From Rhynchopus sp. YZ270_cl-10 (taxonomy: Eukaryota > Euglenozoa > Diplonemea > Diplonemida > Diplonemidae), in NCBI GenBank assembly GCA_964035575.1, contig OZ037932.1, positions 620,001 through 684,000 of the forward strand: a DNA stretch of 64,000 nt. The letters are read 5' to 3'. Shown one piece after another: positions 9,957 to 20,839 of this stretch (positions within the stretch are counted from its first letter, which is position 1; each line of letters opens with the position of its first letter). A program made the position numbers and the translations under genes. The notes under the pieces were generated by a model. It was not told where the DNA came from, searched no databases, and was given only the letters and a program-made list of their open reading frames with translations.

Positions 9957-10943
9957 TCAGACAATCGAGGTCACGGGGGACTCGTTCAGGCCGCACTCGT
10001 TCTTGCCGTAGGACACACGGATGTATCCAGACTCTCCCCAGGTGGTTCCCCAGGAGTTCTTGATGATCCAGTAGTCAGCGCCGTATCCGACAATGAGCAC
10101 TCCGTGGTCAAGCTGGCATCCGAAGATTCCACAGCAGGTGGTCAGCACTCCTCCGGAGTACGACTGCCACTTCTGCGCGTCAACGGCGATGGAGAGGGGT
10201 CCTCCGGTGGAGACGAAGGCCTTCATCTGTTCCTCGGAGTGGGTGATGTCCTTGTACGACGAGATGGTGGCTCCGACGGGCTTGCCGGTCAGGGACTCGC
10301 AGGTGTGGCGGATTCCGGTGCCCGACTTGTAGGGGTACGAGTCCTCAGTCACGATGTCTCCGTTGTGGTTCGAGATCAGCCACTTCAGGGCGTTGTCCAT
10401 CAGTCCTCCGTTGCAGCCCTGGTCGACCTTGTCGCACGACACAAGCTCCTGCTCGGACACCGAGGTCAGGGTCTTGCCGGAAATCTGCCACTGGCCCTCA
10501 ATTCCTCCGGTGGTGGAGAATGCCCAGCACGATCCGCACTGTGCCTGGTTCTTCACGTGGGTCACGGCACCAGCCGACCTCCAGTCCTTCGAGTCGGCGG
10601 CGGCAGCCACCTGCTCCTCAGTGAACATGGCAGGGGGCGACTGCTTCTTCTCCACCTTCATGTTGTGGTAGGACTTGAACTCAGCAGCGGACATGTCGGA
10701 GAACACGTTCATGCCGAACTGGGCTCCCTTGGTCTGCTCCTTCTCGAAACGGGACGCCTTCAGCATGTTGGCGGTGAAGATCCCGTAGCGGCGCTGCTCC
10801 TCGGCGATGCTCGAGTACTGCTTGCCGTGGTCGTTCTTGAAGGTGTTCCACAGAAGCTGCGAGTTGGCACGCACGTACTGCTCGGAGTACCCGTGGGCCT
10901 GGCTCGCCAGGAGGGCACACACAACAAGGGAAAGGGTACGCAT
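9957..10943 (-). CDS. Cathepsin L-like (cruzipain-type) cysteine protease, papain family C1
   Basis: A 328-residue preproenzyme without introns. The ATG at 10943 starts a clear signal peptide (MRTLSLVVCALLASQAHG). A pro-region with an inhibitor-like helix (residues about 25-105) follows, then the mature enzyme. The catalytic Cys is in QCGSCWAF (about residue 137) with the oxyanion Gln just before it. The His is in LDHGVLIVGYG (about 279) and the Asn in IIKNSWGTTWG (about 296). The phrases SEQELVSCD and CNGGLMDNA and the SYPY segment are close to trypanosomatid cruzipain/CPB. It lacks the long C-terminal extension of cruzipain. It should act in lysosome-like compartments or be secreted, degrading proteins at acid pH. 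An upstream in-frame GTG gives a longer ORF but is not a credible start. Confidence 0.96.
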   Translation of the reverse strand: MRTLSLVVCALLASQAHGYSEQYVRANSQLLWNTFKNDHGKQYSSIAEEQRRYGIFTANMLKASRFEKEQTKGAQFGMNVFSDMSAAEFKSYHNMKVEKKQSPPAMFTEEQVAAAADSKDWRSAGAVTHVKNQAQCGSCWAFSTTGGIEGQWQISGKTLTSVSEQELVSCDKVDQGCNGGLMDNALKWLISNHNGDIVTEDSYPYKSGTGIRHTCESLTGKPVGATISSYKDITHSEEQMKAFVSTGGPLSIAVDAQKWQSYSGGVLTTCCGIFGCQLDHGVLIVGYGADYWIIKNSWGTTWGESGYIRVSYGKNECGLNESPVTSIV

Positions 10944-11026
10944 TTTAGTAGTTATCACTGTTGTTCGTTGTGGTTGTGGTGGGGGTTGGTGGAGGTGGGT
11001 AATTTGTTATGTGGTGTTTGAGTCGA

Positions 11027-11133
11027 TTCAGAAGTTGAAGTTTACTATCGGATACATTCGTTTCTAATCAACGGGAAAGGTCATTTGCCTCCCCTCGTGA
11101 AAACAGCAGTCAATTGAAGTTTTGATCATCATG
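11027..11133 (+). repeat. ~105-bp repeat, copy 1
   Basis: This copy begins TTCAGAAGTTGAAGTTTAC and ends near GATCATCATG. It is almost identical to 11239-11344, differing by one or two bases in the middle. It carries the CCCCTCGTGAAAACAG phrase that resembles the dispersed hairpin families. Confidence 0.85.
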
Positions 11134-11238
11134 GAAAAGAGGAGTTGAGACGAACAGAGCTTGAGGAAATGCCTGTCTTGCTATTACCTATCGGATGTGA
11201 ACAGTGCACCCATGTAATATTTCTGCAGGAGTTTGCGG

Positions 11239-11344
11239 TTCAGAAGTTGAAGTTTACTATCGGATACATTCGTTTCTAATCAACGGGAAAGGTCGTTTGC
11301 CTCCCCTCGTGAAAACAGCAGTCAATTGAAGTTTTGATCATCAT
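11239..11344 (+). repeat. ~105-bp repeat, copy 2
   Basis: A near-identical direct repeat of 11027-11133, offset by 212 bp. The intervening DNA is not repeated, so this is not a simple tandem array. Confidence 0.85.
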
Positions 11345-11395
11345 GAACAGAAAGAACAAGAGAACGCACGACTAACGAAAGACTCAAATGTGTTC

Positions 11396-11490
11396 GGTTC
11401 AGAAATAATGAATTCGTTTCTAATCGGCGGGCAAGGTCGTTTTGCCTCCCCTCGTAAACACGTGTGCAATTGAATTGTGTGTCATCATGT
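11396..11490 (+). repeat. ~105-bp repeat, diverged copy 3
   Basis: A shorter, more diverged copy. It shares TTCGTTTCTAATC, a GGCAAGGTCG-like stretch, TTGCCTCCCCTCGT and the terminal CAATTGAA...TCATCATG phrase with copies 1 and 2. Confidence 0.7.
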
Positions 11491-12256
11491 CTGGAACTGC
11501 AGAGAACGCTAGGGCAAGGATACCCACACTGCTGTAATGCTGAGACTGACCTACAGATGGAGTTCAGTGTGTGTCATCATAGCGGTACCTTCAATACGAC
11601 ATTAGTTCAAACGTCAAAAAACAATGTAATAAAAAATGTCCCTTTTTTTTTTGCTTCTGTTCCCAATATGTCTCGGATACATGAGGACTCAGCTCTGAAG
11701 AAAATCATCTAATCGGGTTGGGAGGAGGGGCAAATGTAGTGAAAGAAAACACAGAAAAAAAAAAAGCTTTCAAGATCCTAAGCCTCTTGCGCATAGCCAT
11801 CTTTAAAAAAATCAAAGGAAAAATATATTTGTATCAACCCCGTTCACAACACAAATGGGGCATTTTTTTTCTAAGCGAACTCTTAAAAATACTTTTCCAC
11901 ACAAAATCTAATTGGAAAGGCTTCAAATGGGGTGTATTCGGGTATATAAAGGGACTACTGCACAGGACACATTACTCGCCATTTTTTCAGCCTCTTTTTT
12001 TGCCATAGTATTTGGTCATTTCTTAATTGACAATATGGTCGTGCAGGGTTGGGTGTGTGTGGGGATTTTATCGGTTTTGATGAAAACAATTTACTGCACG
12101 TTGACCATGTACCCGGGTAATATGACAAATGCCATGATTTTTTTGCATGATATTTTACGTGAAATTTCATGCAAAAAGCATGCCTGGGTTACAATAATCA
12201 ATGTGTGGGGATGGGAAGAACGGAGAGACTGAGTGGGGGGCAAATAAAAAAAAAAC

Positions 12257-12303
12257 GTTTGTAAGATGCCTAAGCTTTCTGAGATTTAGTCACCTTTGCA
12301 AAA
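12257..12303 (+). repeat. Fold-back repeat family A
   Basis: Arms GTTTGTAAGATG and CACCTTTGCAAAAG can pair, with an inner CTAAG/TTTAG stem. The loop is diverged (CTTTCTGAGA) compared with the usual CTCTCGT. Confidence 0.6.
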
Positions 12304-13149
12304 GACTTGGAAGAGTTTGAACAGAACAAAGCAAACAAAAACAAACTATGTTTTGAAGATAACAAAACGTCTGTTTAGGTGCGCGTACCCCCCCTCCCTG
12401 CACTGCATCCAAGCCTTTTTTAGAATTATCCCAAAAACTATCTGAAAAGCTTATGAGACGAGACCTAAACCTCTCGCTTAGTCACCACTATCTAAGTCAT
12501 TTGGGGGGAAAATGGGAATAGAGATCAGAAGCACAATCGATGAGGGTGCTGTGTCCATAAACACAAAAAAAGAGAGAAGTTAAAAGTGCAAATGCCTCGC
12601 CGGACATCGGTACTGCCCCTCACAAAAAATGTATCGAGAGTGTTTTGTGTTGCAAAATTGACAAGTCGTGTTGATCTGGGTTGAATCTTGACAAGAAAAT
12701 TTTACACCTTCTAAAAAAGTAAATAAATAAAATATGCTGGAAACGTGACCGTCTCCTGTGTGAATCTAAAGCAAATGGGTTGCGGATTTGCAACAAAAAA
12801 AAAACATTTTAAAAAAGGTAACAATATTCCGTTTGTGTCTGTATACCCTCAACATTTCTCTTGGTTGAGGGGGGGGTTCTTTTTCTGGGCACTTTTTTTT
12901 TGTTTGCTATACACATATTTTGCACCACACCTGTACAATGGTCCTACCGTTCTTATTCTTTCTTCTTCCACTCTTACCTACCGAGGTAGGCGTCACGCTA
13001 CAGTAGTTTTGGTAGCCGATACCTTTGGCTTTTGCTTTTGTTTTTTTGTGATAAATTTGCTGCAATTTTGCGGTCTTCTTTTTTCGTCGAAAGATTTCTT
13101 TTTTTTTGTGCATTTCTGTACACTCTCGGTGAAAAATAGAACATCGTAT

Positions 13150-16100
13150 TTACAGCAAATCTGTCGGGGGTGATGGAGGCCTTCTTGCGGGAGGCACGAC
13201 CATGTCGTTGAAGTTGTAATGGTCCTGTGCATCACTGCCTTCGTCTCCGTCACTTCCTTCTACCCAGTCGTCGTCGTCTTCTAAAATACCGTGGTTCATC
13301 TCTCTGATGTCACCTGCACCTTCGTCTATCTCTGATGCATTGGTGATTTGCATGGATGCAGCTACACCCCCACGCATGTCTACAGCTTGCACACCACGTT
13401 GCGACAGTGGCAGCAGATCACTGGAACGCATCCATTCTTGGTTTCTGAAGACCGTCCGAATCGACGCAATAGAAGTCCCCGCTGACGGCCCCCCTGAACG
13501 CCCTGCCTCGGTGCTCGCCGCAGTCGCTAATGGGGAGGACAGACTCAGATGGGTGCTCCCTTTTGCACCCCCTATGAAGTGCAGGCCCGAACGCGGCTTG
13601 GTTTCGACCACCTCCTCCTCCTCTTCCTCCTCCTCTTCCAGCTCCTCTTCGTATTGTGCGTCGTGGTCCAGATGCTCCAGGTCTGCGGAGTAGATGGGGT
13701 CTTGCGCTTCCGCGTAGGGGGCGGTGTAAGGGGCGTCGTTGTGAGTGTCGCGGACATCGCGTACAACGAAGCCTGCAGTGGAGGTGATGGCAGAGGTGTT
13801 GCTCTGTGGTGGTGGCGATTCGGAATAGTGTGAGGCAGAGCGTGCAGGGGAGAGGGTGGAGGCAGGGTCGTAGTGGTAGCTGTTGTGTGCGTCGAGGGAG
13901 AGTGAGGTGTCGTCGCGTGCTGGGGAGCATGACGCCTTGGCGGTACGCTCGCGGTGCTGTTCCTGGAGGACCCGGAGCTCCTCCCCAAGCTGTGCAATCT
14001 GTTGGGAGCGGAGGTCCATCGCCGCCTGGCGTGCGCTCAGCTCCGCCTCACGGTCCTGTTGGACCTTCGCCTGCCGTTCGATTTCCTCCCTTCTGCGGGT
14101 ATTCAGCTGGGCGGCCTCGCTGTTTCGTGCCTCCTCCTGCTGCAGTTTGGTTTGCTCTGCATAATGCAATGCCTCACGCTGCTCAATCCGTTCCATCTTC
14201 TCATGAAGATCCTGCGAGATATTCGCACGCTGATCTTGCACACGACTCTCATCCAACCTCCTCTCCATCTCCACAAACCGCCCGCTCAGCGAATTGACAA
14301 CCTGCAGAAGCCCTGAGACCTGCGTTTTTAGAGACGCTATTTCACGCTTTTGCGTCGCATTTTCCTTAAGATGTTGCGCCTTCTTCCTTGAAGCATAACC
14401 TCGCCAGACGCTTTGAATGGTAACACATGCCATATGATCTCTTGCGAGAAGGTCTTGTCTAGATGGGAGACCCTGCTCTGCGCAGTAGACGAGGAAACTG
14501 GCGTAGATTTCTTTGTAGTTTTTGCGTGCGCGAACTCCGCGGCAGAGCGCTTGAATCTTAGTAGCAGCGCGTACACGGACTGAGGTGATGTAGATCTGCG
14601 CTGCGCGGGATTCATTCCACAACACCTTTAACGCATTCTGCAGCAACTCATTCTGCGACGTCAACACCGCGAACCGCTCCCCCATAACACGCTCCACATG
14701 CCGCACCGCAATGCCTCTCGCAAACCCTCTCGGATCCATCCTCCTCTCACGCCGCACCAGATACCCCCTCCACGCACACTGTATCGTCAAAGACGCATAA
14801 TGCCGCGCTCTGATCTGATGCACCCTGTTGCGTACAAGAAAGCCACGCACGATACTCTGTATTGCCACAATGTGCCCCACCATATTGAGGTTATGCGGTG
14901 TCAACGGAACCGGAATGGTTCGGGTAAGGTGAAGACGGTTTGGGTTGCTGTGCCATTTGAAAGACGCTCGGAGACGCAATTCATCATGCCGACTTTGCGC
15001 AATAACAGCTTCAACCTGTTCAGCACGCTGCTTCGACTGTTTGAACGAATCAAACGTCTGTGAAGGTAAAGCAGCCGCACTCTGCACCACAGGCACAACC
15101 CTCCTACTATTGTACACAGAAAACCTCTGAAAGTTCATCCTCTTCGAGATAGGCACCCTCTGCAGCCTCATCACCGTCCCCCTCCACCACGCCTGTATCG
15201 CCGTCACCGCCCACTTCCTCTTATTGACATGAAATTTATGGAGGACCTTCACAATTTGCGACATTTCCTTCACCTTGCTCCGCATTGCAGAAAAGTGTTC
15301 TTCCTTGACCGAGACGGCGGCGGGGGTGCTGTTCTGCACCTCACCGCGAGAGAGAGGGATGTTCTTGACAAAGTAATCGAGAAGTTGTCCTTGGGAGGAT
15401 GGGCTGTCCATGAGAAGCGCCATATCGCTTACGGCACCGTCGTTGCTGCAGAAGAGACGTGATGCGCGGTGAAATTCATCGTCGGTGATGAGACACTCAT
15501 CAATCTGCAGTAGCAATGGGCACAGCCAGACCAAAAGCAGGCGGTGGTCAAACACCATCCCCTCCATCATCGGGTTCCGCCGTAGATCTACCGACTCTAG
15601 GTTCTCCAATGCAGCGAGGTACTTCAACGTGCCCCAGTCTTTAATCAAATTGCCCCCAAGGCCAATGCGCTTCAGGTCGCCCCAAGAGTCGATCCCGAGG
15701 TCGTCTGGGAAGCTTGCAAGTGATTCGATTTTGTTGCCGTCGAGAAGGAGCTCCAAGACAGAGCATCTGGAGAGGTTGGGGGCGCGGGCAAGACGGTTGC
15801 CACGAAGGTTGAGGACACGGAGGTGGTCGCAACCGACGAGAGCATCCGAAGGGAGGCCAGTGAGGGAGTTGCCTTGCAGGTCGAGGATCTCCAAGGAGGA
15901 CATGCCGTGGAAGGCACCGGGGCCTGTAGTGAAAAGGATGGAAAAGAGAGCAAAAAGAGAAATTTTAAGAACCTAAGCCTCGCTTACTTAAAAAGTTGAT
16001 TTGAAAGACAGCCCTCTCGTGAACAGTGCACCTTGGTGGACCCCAACCATGCAGCATAAAAAGACTGCTTAGATAAACCATATGGTGATGATGCATACCG

Positions 16101-16623
16101 ATAGAAGAGATTTTGTTGTGCGAGAAGATAACCGACTTCAAATTGCGGAAGTACGAGAGGCGCGGGACAACGCGGATGCTGTATAAAAGGGGGTAGAAAA
16201 AGTGTCAAAAGAAAGAAAATGGGAGCACACACACCTGTTGTGCGAGGCAACGAGCTTGCGGAGCTCTGGGGAGGCTGTGGAGATGATCTCCCCTAGGTCC
16301 TCTAGCCGCTGCTTCGAGACATCGAGCTTGTTAGGATTGCTTGGGGGCTGTTTGGGCTGCTGTTGCGGTTCTTGCACCTGCTGCGGTTCAGGAGACTCTG
16401 CAAAGGGTTCCACAGAACCATCCTGCGAGACCCGCATCGAAGGGCGTGGGTCCGAACGAAGGTGTGTATGCGGCTGTGCCACATGCTGTGCCTGGTGTTG
16501 CTGGTAGTACTGTTCTTGCATGCCGATGCCCCGATCACTGTGAAGCATTTGCCCCCCAAACGGATGTGGCGGCTGAGTAACAGGCGGGACAAACGGAGCC
16601 GGCATAGGCTGTTCTAGCCCCAT
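13150..16623 (-). CDS. Leucine-rich repeat / IQ-motif / coiled-coil protein
   Basis: Three exons: 16623-16235, 16178-16099 and 15923-13150, with introns of 56 and 175 nt (donors GTGTGT and GTATGC, acceptors TACAG). The splice phases fit and reconstruct an unbroken LRR block, giving 1080 residues. Residues 1-110 are Pro/Gln-rich. LRRs span about 110-290 (phrases LKSVIFSHNKI and LEILDLQGNSL). Five IQ motifs lie near residues 397, 510, 537, 613 and 659 (for example VAIQSIVRGFLVR), predicting calmodulin or centrin binding. A charged coiled coil follows (about 680-810), then a low-complexity tail with a run of more than ten Glu near 920. The LRR plus IQ plus coiled-coil order resembles CEP97/LRRIQ-type centrosomal or ciliary proteins; that role is inference. 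The second intron carries fold-back repeats. Confidence 0.93.
15964..15991 (+). repeat. Fold-back repeat family A inside an intron
   Basis: A shortened copy (AAGAACCTAAGCCTCGCTTA) inside intron 2 of the LRR-IQ gene, on the strand opposite to the gene like the spacer copies. Confidence 0.6.
15995..16054 (+). repeat. Dispersed repeat family F inside an intron
   Basis: Begins TTGATTTGAAAGACAGCCC, then CTCTCGTGAACAGTGCACC, and ends ACCCCAACCATGCAG. It is similar to the copies at 35724-35820, 46174-46231 and 51188-51265. It lies next to a family A copy in the same intron. Confidence 0.7.
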
Positions 16624-16740
16624 ATGCTGAACAAAGAAAACCCCCTCAAAACAAAAGTGTAAAGCAAAAAAGAGGGAGAAGAAAGAGAGAGACGCCAACA
16701 CCTTGAGGGAGGGGGAAATGGAAATGAAGAAAAAGGAAAG

Positions 16741-16806
16741 TCGAGATTGCACAAAACTGTGTTTACACAACCGAGGCAACTACACACACTACTCCAACAA
16801 TTTATC
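16741..16806 (-). repeat. Dispersed repeat family G, reverse orientation
   Basis: Its reverse complement reads GATAAATTGTTGGAGTAGTG, then GTTGCCTCGGTTGTG and TGTGCAATCTCGACT. It matches the plus-strand copies at 38921, 47991 and 59355. It is the only copy found in this orientation, and it is separated from a family A element only by an A tract. Confidence 0.8.
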
Positions 16807-16816
16807 AAAAAAAAAA

Positions 16817-16859
16817 GTTTAAGATGAACCCCAAGCCTCTCGTTGCTTAGTCATCCTTT
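16817..16859 (+). repeat. Fold-back repeat family A
   Basis: GTTTAAGATGA, CAAGCCTCTCGTTGCTTAG, then TCATCCTTT. The inner stem is intact except for one pair. Confidence 0.75.
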
Positions 16860-17312
16860 GAAAAGATTCGTGCACAACACCTCTGGGACGGTCACGGAAC
16901 GCTCCGTGGGGAGTACCGAACCCCGGAGTGTGATACAGGGAGGATAAGGGAAAAGGGAGAATCAGTATTTTTTTTTAATTGTTTTTCCATCTAAGTTCAG
17001 ACAAAATCTATAGCATCTAATACATAGTAGGGGGAGAGATGGGAGGGAAGGGGGAGGGGGGTTTTGGGATACCCCCCTCGCCCCCTGATTGATTTCAAAA
17101 AAAAAAAAATTTGAAAAAAAATACACTGTGTAGCAGGAACAGAACTTACACAGCAATACGTTTTTTGTAGTTTCGAGGAGCGTTTTTAAACATCAGCCTC
17201 CTTTTTTTGCATCGACAATCACCCTTTAAAAGAGCGCACAAATGATGAAGATTCGAAACTATGATTTTATTTTGACACCCCCTTCCCTCTTTTTCCCTAT
17301 TCCACAATCCCC

Positions 17313-18890
17313 TCAACGCAATGCTGCAGTATATGCTGAGAGGGGATGCACATTGCGAAAACGGTCTCCACGGGGTGGGGAGAGGTGTGGGGATGCGACT
17401 TGGTTGGGTTCTATTGCGGTGAGAGCGCGTCCGAGCACTTGCCCCCCTCCTCCTCCTCCCCCTCCCCCACCTCCTCTTGCATACGCCCCTACGAATGCAT
17501 CCTTTGTGTGCATGGTGTGCGCAGAATGGGCATATGCCATCTCCTGAGCGGAGACCTGCGGGATGACTGCGGGGTGGTGAACAGAGGGGGTAGGCTGCAC
17601 TGCAAACATGCCACCCACCCTTTCGTTGAGCTGTCGCAACGCGCGGTTGACCTGCTCTAAGGCCTCCAACGATGCATCGACCCTCAAATCAGCACCGTCC
17701 TGCCGCTCCTTCAACCCCGCAATCCGATTCCTCAACTCCAACCACAGATCTTCATCCACCCCTTGCCTTCCTCCTTCTGCAGGAGCGCTCGAAAGAATTC
17801 TGACCCCACGCACCTCCTCCCTCAGCTTCTCCACCTCCCCCAGCAATGCAGGGGAGGCTTCACCATGCGCACAGCGTTCCTTCAGCCACGCAATCTCCTG
17901 CAGGATAACTGCCTCTGTGTTTGTTGCCAACCCTTCTGGGTTGTTAACTGAATGTACTGAATTTATCGCATTTACTGAAGTTACTGCATGTAATGCGACA
18001 GACTCTGGAGATGTATTGGGTGCACCTGGTTCGTGTTGTGCCTCTAATGCATCAAGCCGTGCAATAATTTCGGATAAATCTGGTTGAGATTGCCTATTCG
18101 AGAGCACCCCAGAGAGGTTCCCCGACAATGCCCCTATCGCGTCTTCTAAAGACAGTAGACGGCCTTGCAGTGCATGAACCTTTTCCTCTCTGACGTCTGT
18201 TGTTGCCGAAGGGGGTGGGACGTTAACGCTAGAGTCAATCTGTCCTACGCTCTCCTGTACTGTTGCCAGCTCCTTTTCTGCGCTATCCGCTCGGGTTCTT
18301 TGCATTTCCAACTCTGCCTTTATCTCTGCCATAGCTACGTCAGTTTCCTCCGCCTTTTTTTCCAATGCCTCCAACCGTTCTGCTAGTGTAGTATATCTTT
18401 TGCTTTCCTCTACCAATTGCAATGCACGAATCGAACGGTCCAAATCTGTTACAACTGAGGTTTCTTGGGGTGGTATATGCATCTGCTGGGAATGTGGATG
18501 TACCGCTTCGAACCGAGGTCGTCTCGTTGGGGAGAGTCTCCGACTGAGTAGTCCTTCTTGCGGAGGAAGCTCTGCCTCCAGCCTTCCAATGAGCGTTGCA
18601 GTGAGGGACTGTTGGTAGCGTGCGACGGTTTCGGGCGGGTCCAGTCCTTGGTATTCTTCAGGAGACCCAACCTTCAACAGAAACCTATGCGGCGCAGACG
18701 AAAGCGCGCCCGCAATGCTATTTGTTGAATCCACCCTTCGCCCATCCACCTCAAGGATGTGCATGCCCCGTTCGACACCAGCGTGGTACGCACCACTCCC
18801 TGGGGTGATCGCATCAATCCGCGCACCAGAGTACACCATCCCCACAAGACCATAGCCGTCCTTAGTAACCCACACCTCTTTTTCGCGCAT
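17313..18890 (-). CDS. PDZ domain / coiled-coil protein
   Basis: 525 residues from the ATG at 18890 (MREKEVWVTKDGYGLVGMV), with no intron. That start sits just after a pyrimidine tract and AG (TTCTCTCCAG), suiting a trans-splice acceptor. A further in-frame ATG at 19010 would add 40 residues without similarity to the domain. Residues 5-75 form a PDZ domain with the carboxylate-binding loop replaced by YGLVG. Helical coiled-coil segments cover about 165-240 and 255-440. The C-terminus has a run of 11 Gly (near residue 480) and a low-complexity tail. PDZ domains dock on C-terminal peptides, so an adaptor role, perhaps in the cytoskeleton, is inferred. No close named homologue is recognised. Confidence 0.85.
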   Translation of the reverse strand: MREKEVWVTKDGYGLVGMVYSGARIDAITPGSGAYHAGVERGMHILEVDGRRVDSTNSIAGALSSAPHRFLLKVGSPEEYQGLDPPETVARYQQSLTATLIGRLEAELPPQEGLLSRRLSPTRRPRFEAVHPHSQQMHIPPQETSVVTDLDRSIRALQLVEESKRYTTLAERLEALEKKAEETDVAMAEIKAELEMQRTRADSAEKELATVQESVGQIDSSVNVPPPSATTDVREEKVHALQGRLLSLEDAIGALSGNLSGVLSNRQSQPDLSEIIARLDALEAQHEPGAPNTSPESVALHAVTSVNAINSVHSVNNPEGLATNTEAVILQEIAWLKERCAHGEASPALLGEVEKLREEVRGVRILSSAPAEGGRQGVDEDLWLELRNRIAGLKERQDGADLRVDASLEALEQVNRALRQLNERVGGMFAVQPTPSVHHPAVIPQVSAQEMAYAHSAHTMHTKDAFVGAYARGGGGGGGGGGGQVLGRALTAIEPNQVASPHLSPPRGDRFRNVHPLSAYTAALR

Positions 18891-19853
18891 TTTTGTGGTA
18901 TTTTTTTCTGGAGAGAATTTTGAGGGAAAATACAAAGCAAGAAGAGAAAACGCTGTAAAAAGAGGAGGGGATAAAAAATCCTTTCTTTTTTCATGGGTGA
19001 CGGACTTCATGTGGGGGTAGCGTCTGCGTCTACTGAGGGGGGGTGGCTTTCCTGTAGAAAACTACGTTTTTTTAAAAAATATAAACAACATTGTTGCTAA
19101 TGTCAGGGACAGTCAAAAATTCATTTGAAATCCTTGATTTGAGGGTACGAGGGGGGGGTATCGCATATCATGTATGATAGGAAGAGGAAAAAAAAAAGAC
19201 CGAAAATCTTGAATAATCAACGTGCCTTTTGTACACACATAAAAAAAGGGGGGGTATGCTCAACAAGAGGACGCATATTATTGAAAAACATGCAGCAGCA
19301 TTTTATTCGTTTTTTTTTGCGTTTTGTGACCCCACATCACATTGTCATGTATTCCAAAAGAGGGCGATCTTTTTTGGAAATTGGATAGTGCAAAGGGAAG
19401 GCTTTATTTGTTGTTTTTTTTTCCATTTATTCTTACGTTGTAACAATAGAAAAACGAGCCTTCCCAAAAAAGAAGAAAAAATAAAAAGAGAAAAATTGGT
19501 AAAAGGTGAGTCCAAGTCTGGGCTTCACCTACCGCACCACTTTCCTTTTATTGTATCGACATTTTTGTACCAAAAAGAGGTGGTCTCAAAATGTCCTCCT
19601 CTTTTGGAATAATAGAACGGCACACTTTTTTATTTACTTTTTTTTTGCCCGCGCACTCTGACTTCTTCATTACACACCACACAATACCACCCGAAGGCTA
19701 GACCGTTTTTGTTGTTGTTTTTGGTTGTTTTTGGTTTTTTTGCTGAAAACTTGGTTGTATTAGTTGATCCGAGGATACACTAATACACCCAGGATGAGAT
19801 CCACTATTTTTGATCGTTTTTTTTTAAATTTATGTTTTGAATGCACTGCCTCC
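18891..19853. other. Spacer between NFU1 and PDZ genes
   Basis: A 963-bp, strongly AT-rich spacer with many T8-T10 runs. No family A copy and no ORF of coding character were seen. Confidence 0.5.
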
Positions 19854-20839
19854 TCAGATCCCGGAGTTCATCAGGTCATCGTCGTCACCGTCAGTCCGTG
19901 CAACAAGTCTGTCCCCGACCAGTTTGTACTTCCTCTTCATGTCACTCATTTCTTTCGCATATTCCTTTGCAAAGTCGTCTTCAACACTGCGGACCTGTTT
20001 GGATATTTGCAATGACCAATAAATAGGAACGGTAAAGTTGTTTCATTTCCCCCCAAAAAACTCCACCAAAAAATTCCAAAGTTTTTTTCTTCAAAATGAA
20101 AACATACCTCGACCACTTCTGGGATCCAATGCATCATCATTTTCTCGATACCCCCTTTGAGGGTCGCCCCCGAGGATGGGCACGACTGGCAGGCACCCTG
20201 CATGAGAAGCATCACTACACCGTCCTCAAACCCGATGTAGCGGATGTTCCCTCCGTCCTGCTGCACACCGGGCCTGATCCGGGTTCTGACAAGCTCTTTT
20301 ATGGCCTGGACAACCTCAGTGTCAAAATCCTCTGCAATCTCTGTGTCATCATGCTCCACATAGCTCTCCGACGTAATGCTGTCACCACTCTCCGCCCACT
20401 TCGTGATAGCCTCAATGATAGGCGGTGAGAGCTCCTCCCATTCCCGGTCCTCCTCCTTGGTCACCGTCAGCCAGTAGTCTCCGAGGCACACACCTTCCAC
20501 CCCACTCACCTCAAAGATCCGCTCAGCCAAAGGACTCTGGTGCACCTCATCGCGGGAAGAAATGTCCAAGATGACCCCCTCATCCATCATGTCAACCTCT
20601 CTCGTTGGGTCGGAAGGAGTGAACTTCAGGCAATCCGGGTTTGGGGTGTGGTCCAAATCTACCTCCAGGACACTCGAATAAAATCGTTTTTGTGAAAAGG
20701 ATGAGAATGAGGAAGGGGAGGAGGAGGAGGAGGAGGAGGGGCGTGTGGAGAAGGGGGTGCTAGAAGACAGAGAGACAGCAGTAGGGGTGGTTGCTGCAAG
20801 GCGTTGCAACAGCGCGCGGCTGCTTCGGATGGACCTCAT
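19854..20839 (-). CDS. NFU1: Mitochondrial Fe-S cluster scaffold NFU1
   Basis: Two exons, 20839-20108 and 19994-19854, with a 113-nt intron (GTATGT...AACAG, phase 0), giving 290 residues. The ATG at 20839 opens an Arg/Ser-rich presequence (MRSIRSSRALLQRLAATT) typical of mitochondrial import. Next comes the Nfu N-terminal domain (HTPNPDCLKFTP) and the C-terminal NifU-like domain with the cluster-binding CxxC in GACQSCPSSGATLKGGIE (about residue 216). The protein hands [4Fe-4S] clusters to targets such as lipoate synthase and respiratory complexes. Exon 2 adds an acidic tail (DGDDDDLMNSGI). The longer open frame upstream begins at a TTG and is not the start. Confidence 0.95.

Larger units (their letters stand above)
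10944..13149. other. Gene-free spacer with three copies of a ~105-bp repeat
   Basis: A 2.2-kb AT-rich spacer upstream of the protease gene. It contains the repeat copies listed separately (11027-11490), hairpin repeats near 12257-12303 and 12450-12495, and many oligo-T or oligo-A runs. No ORF in it shows coding character or a recognisable domain. Confidence 0.55.
16624..17312. other. Spacer between PDZ and LRR-IQ genes
   Basis: A 689-bp spacer with a reverse-oriented family G repeat (16741-16806) abutting a family A fold-back (16817-16859). It also holds a GC-rich hairpin near 16880-16930 (arms CTCCG/CGGAG) and A-rich tracts around 17095-17120. No gene is seen. Confidence 0.55.

Noticed and set aside
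9945-11021. 358-codon plus-strand ORF
   Set aside because: It lies antisense to the cysteine protease, has protease-complement composition and no domain of its own.
12745-13173. 142-codon plus-strand ORF rich in Phe and Lys
   Set aside because: It is made of oligo-T and oligo-A codons, has no domain, and overlaps the 3' end of the LRR-IQ gene.
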